A program made the position numbers and the translations under genes. Positions 3,975 through 5,479 of a DNA stretch of 5,479 nt are shown piece after piece (the stretch's first letter is position 1; every line of letters starts with the position of its first letter). Below the pieces are notes generated by a model. The model saw only the letters and a list, made by a program, of their open reading frames with translations, had not been told where the DNA came from and searched no databases. The DNA is from DASTDH01 sp041167675 (GTDB lineage Bacteria > Verrucomicrobiota > Verrucomicrobiia > Chthoniobacterales > JAFAMB01): assembly GCA_041167675.1 (NCBI GenBank), contig JBEEIB010000164.1, positions 1 through 5,479 on the forward strand. The letters are read 5' to 3'.

Positions 3975-5479
3975 GAGCGCGATCCACAGAAGCAGTTGTG
4001 GAGCTATCAGGTGAACTTGGATCAGCGGGTGCGCAGTGATCATCCGCTACGGCGAATTAACGAGACGCTGGAACTGGATTTCGTGCGACGGGAGGTCGCA
4101 AAATTCTACGGCACCAAAGGCAACGTTTCAGAAGATCCGGTCGTCATCATGAAGATGATGCTGTTGCTGTTTTTGGATAATGTGCGCAGCGAAAGAGAGT
4201 TGATGCGGATTATCCCGGAACGACTCGATTACATGTGGTTCCTGGGTTATGGCTTGGACGACACGGTTGCGAATCACAGCGTCTTGAGCAAAGCCCGCAA
4301 GCGCTGGGGCCAAGAAGTCTTCGTTGCACTTTTTAGCCGAGTCGTGGCGCAGTGCGTCAGAGCAGGTTTGGTAGAGGGCACTAAGATCCATGCCGACAGC
4401 AGCCTAGTCGATGCCAACGCATCGTTGAACTCGGTTCATGAGTTGGATGCTGCGACTCTGGAGCAAATCCGACAAGCTTGCCGTGAACAAACTGAGAAGC
4501 TCGAGGAAGCAGACACTAAAAAGAACGAGGCCGATGACGATCAAGACCCGGATAGGCCTGGACCAGGTCCTCGTACGGAAATAAACCAGAAGTATCAAAG
4601 CAACACCGATCCAGAAGCCACACTGGTTCGTCAGCACGGATTCAAAACTCGGCCACGATACAAAAACCACCGGGTGGTCGATGACGCCCACGGAGTCATC
4701 ACTGCGGTTCACACGACGACCGGCAGGATCAATGAATCTCATGAACTGATGGAGTTAGTTGATCAGCATCAAGCCAATACCGCGATCGCTGCGCAGACAA
4801 TCGTCGCTGACTGCAAATACGGTACGATAGAGAACTACATCGTCTGCCAAAAGCGAAAGCTACGCACGCACATGGCCGACCTCCTAGGAAGCAGTCCTGG
4901 CAGTGGTCGTCGCGACGGGATTTACCCTGAGTCGATGTTCCGCTACCAACCAAAAAGCGACACCTTTCTGTGCCCAGACGGGCAACTGATGAAGCCGCGG
5001 CGGCTTCACTCGCGACGACTGACCTGGGAATATGTCACCAAACGAGGCGTGTGTTTAAAATGCCATTTGAGGAAATTTTGCACTCGGTCCAGGACTGGCC
5101 GAACCATGCGACGTCATCGGGACCAGAAGCTTTTAGATCGAGCTCGTCGACAAGCGAACACCAAGCAAGCAAAACTGGATCGGAAGCGTCGACAACATCT
5201 GATCGAACGCAGTTTTGCAGATGCCTCTAACCTTCACGGCTTCAAGCGTGCTCGTTGGCGCGGACTTATCAAACAATCGATCCAAGATCTACTGATCGCG
5301 GCAGTCCAAAACTTGAGAAAACTGATCGCGGCGATGCACAACGGGTCGGAAAATAGCTACCTCGCTTTAATCGATGCACTTTTTTCCTTCCTGCAGGCTT
5401 TCACCACTCTTTTAACCACCGATCTGCCCTTTCACACTCGATCTACCTCCAGTCTTGCTGCCGTCGATTCCTGCCAGCA
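3966..5479 (+). CDS. IS1182-type DDE transposase (3' end outside window)
   Basis: The frame is open without a stop for 504 codons from ATG 3966 to the window edge. An in-frame TAA at 3951-3953 bounds the start; ATG 3966 and ATG 3969 are both possible. The N-terminus (VNLDQRVRSDHPLRRINETL) and the following helical part (VVIMKMMLLLFLDNVRSERE) are the DUF772-type domain of IS5/IS1182 transposases. RNase H-fold acidic residues are likely D144 (IHADSSLVDAN), D282 (IVADCKYGT) and E414 (ERSFADASNLHGFKRARWRG). A charged linker rich in E, K and D (about 160-205) separates the first blocks. A cysteine cluster, C336 then CLKCHLRKFC (C363, C366, C372), resembles the small zinc-like motif seen in this family before the last catalytic block. 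Length and all catalytic blocks suggest a complete, possibly active cut-and-paste transposase. No Shine-Dalgarno is close to the start, as often in IS elements. Confidence 0.9.
   Translation, partial: MMGERDPQKQLWSYQVNLDQRVRSDHPLRRINETLELDFVRREVAKFYGTKGNVSEDPVVIMKMMLLLFLDNVRSERELMRIIPERLDYMWFLGYGLDDTVANHSVLSKARKRWGQEVFVALFSRVVAQCVRAGLVEGTKIHADSSLVDANASLNSVHELDAATLEQIRQACREQTEKLEEADTKKNEADDDQDPDRPGPGPRTEINQKYQSNTDPEATLVRQHGFKTRPRYKNHRVVDDAHGVITAVHTTTGRINESHELMELVDQHQANTAIAAQTIVADCKYGTIENYIVCQKRKLRTHMADLLGSSPGSGRRDGIYPESMFRYQPKSDTFLCPDGQLMKPRRLHSRRLTWEYVTKRGVCLKCHLRKFCTRSRTGRTMRRHRDQKLLDRARRQANTKQAKLDRKRRQHLIERSFADASNLHGFKRARWRGLIKQSIQDLLIAAVQNLRKLIAAMHNGSENSYLALIDALFSFLQAFTTLLTTDLPFHTRSTSSLAAVDSCQ

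Larger units (their letters stand above)
3853..5479 (+). mobile_element. IS1182-type insertion sequence (left end unresolved, right end outside window)
   Basis: The transposase frame identifies the element. Its left terminus must lie between the OYE relic's stop (3852) and the transposase start (3966), but with no right end visible, the terminal inverted repeats and target duplication cannot be defined. The 113-bp leader holds no gene; it is locally A/T-rich at 3921-3961 (CAAAAAAGGTAATTAG and TAACATTATG). Confidence 0.8.

Noticed and set aside
4128..4953. Minus-strand open frames inside the IS
   Set aside because: They lie antisense to an intact transposase and show no recognisable motifs; they are shadows of its codon use.
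5291..5332. Exact 12-bp direct repeat ACTGATCGCGGC, 30 bp apart
   Set aside because: Both copies are in frame and encode LIAA in the transposase C-terminal helix; it is explained by coding sequence.
1..5479. CRISPR array, tRNA, rRNA or riboswitch
   Set aside because: No regularly spaced repeats, no cloverleaf-like arms and no conserved rRNA stretches were seen by eye on either strand.

Overview
The window looks like an accessory, partly decayed chromosomal region of a free-living, probably soil or environmental bacterium. The proteins do not fix a phylum. A Gfo/Idh/MocA dehydrogenase, a CurA-type reductase with a MarR regulator, an Old Yellow Enzyme remnant and an IS1182-type transposase together would fit a large-genome lineage such as Acidobacteria, Verrucomicrobia or Proteobacteria; that placement is inference.

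Left part (1-1446): the window opens inside a plus-strand Gfo/Idh/MocA-family oxidoreductase and holds its C-terminal 175 residues. Directly after its stop comes a gene graveyard. It contains a scrap of a serine recombinase (resolvase) catalytic domain, a frameshifted scrap resembling the C-terminal end of cyclase/AAA-ATPase TPR proteins, and a minus-strand rhodanese-type sulfurtransferase with two frameshifts and no catalytic half.

Middle (1447-3231): two apparently intact minus-strand genes form a likely operon, a MarR-family regulator followed by a CurA-like NADPH-dependent enone reductase. A perfect 12-bp palindrome sits just upstream of the regulator's start and is a good candidate autoregulatory operator.

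Right-middle (3296-3852): a mosaic open frame on the plus strand. It starts like a quinone-oxidoreductase (MRAIVAEEFGG), continues through a 76-bp diverged duplicate of the neighbouring marR gene read antisense, and then joins the C-terminal third of an Old Yellow Enzyme (flavin ene-reductase). A one-base frameshift breaks the last part. The genes and remnants here (CurA, MarR, OYE, quinone-reductase start) all belong to families linked to reactive electrophile or enone/quinone detoxification. This may be the worn remnant of a larger detoxification cluster.

Right part (3853-5479): an IS1182-type insertion sequence whose transposase stays open from 3966 to the window edge, with recognisable D, D and E catalytic positions. 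Its right end is outside the window. Decay and rearrangement between two recombination-associated elements (resolvase scrap on the left, IS on the right) is the main story. I see no clearly new multi-gene system. The most unusual items are the mosaic ORF and the duplicated marR fragment.
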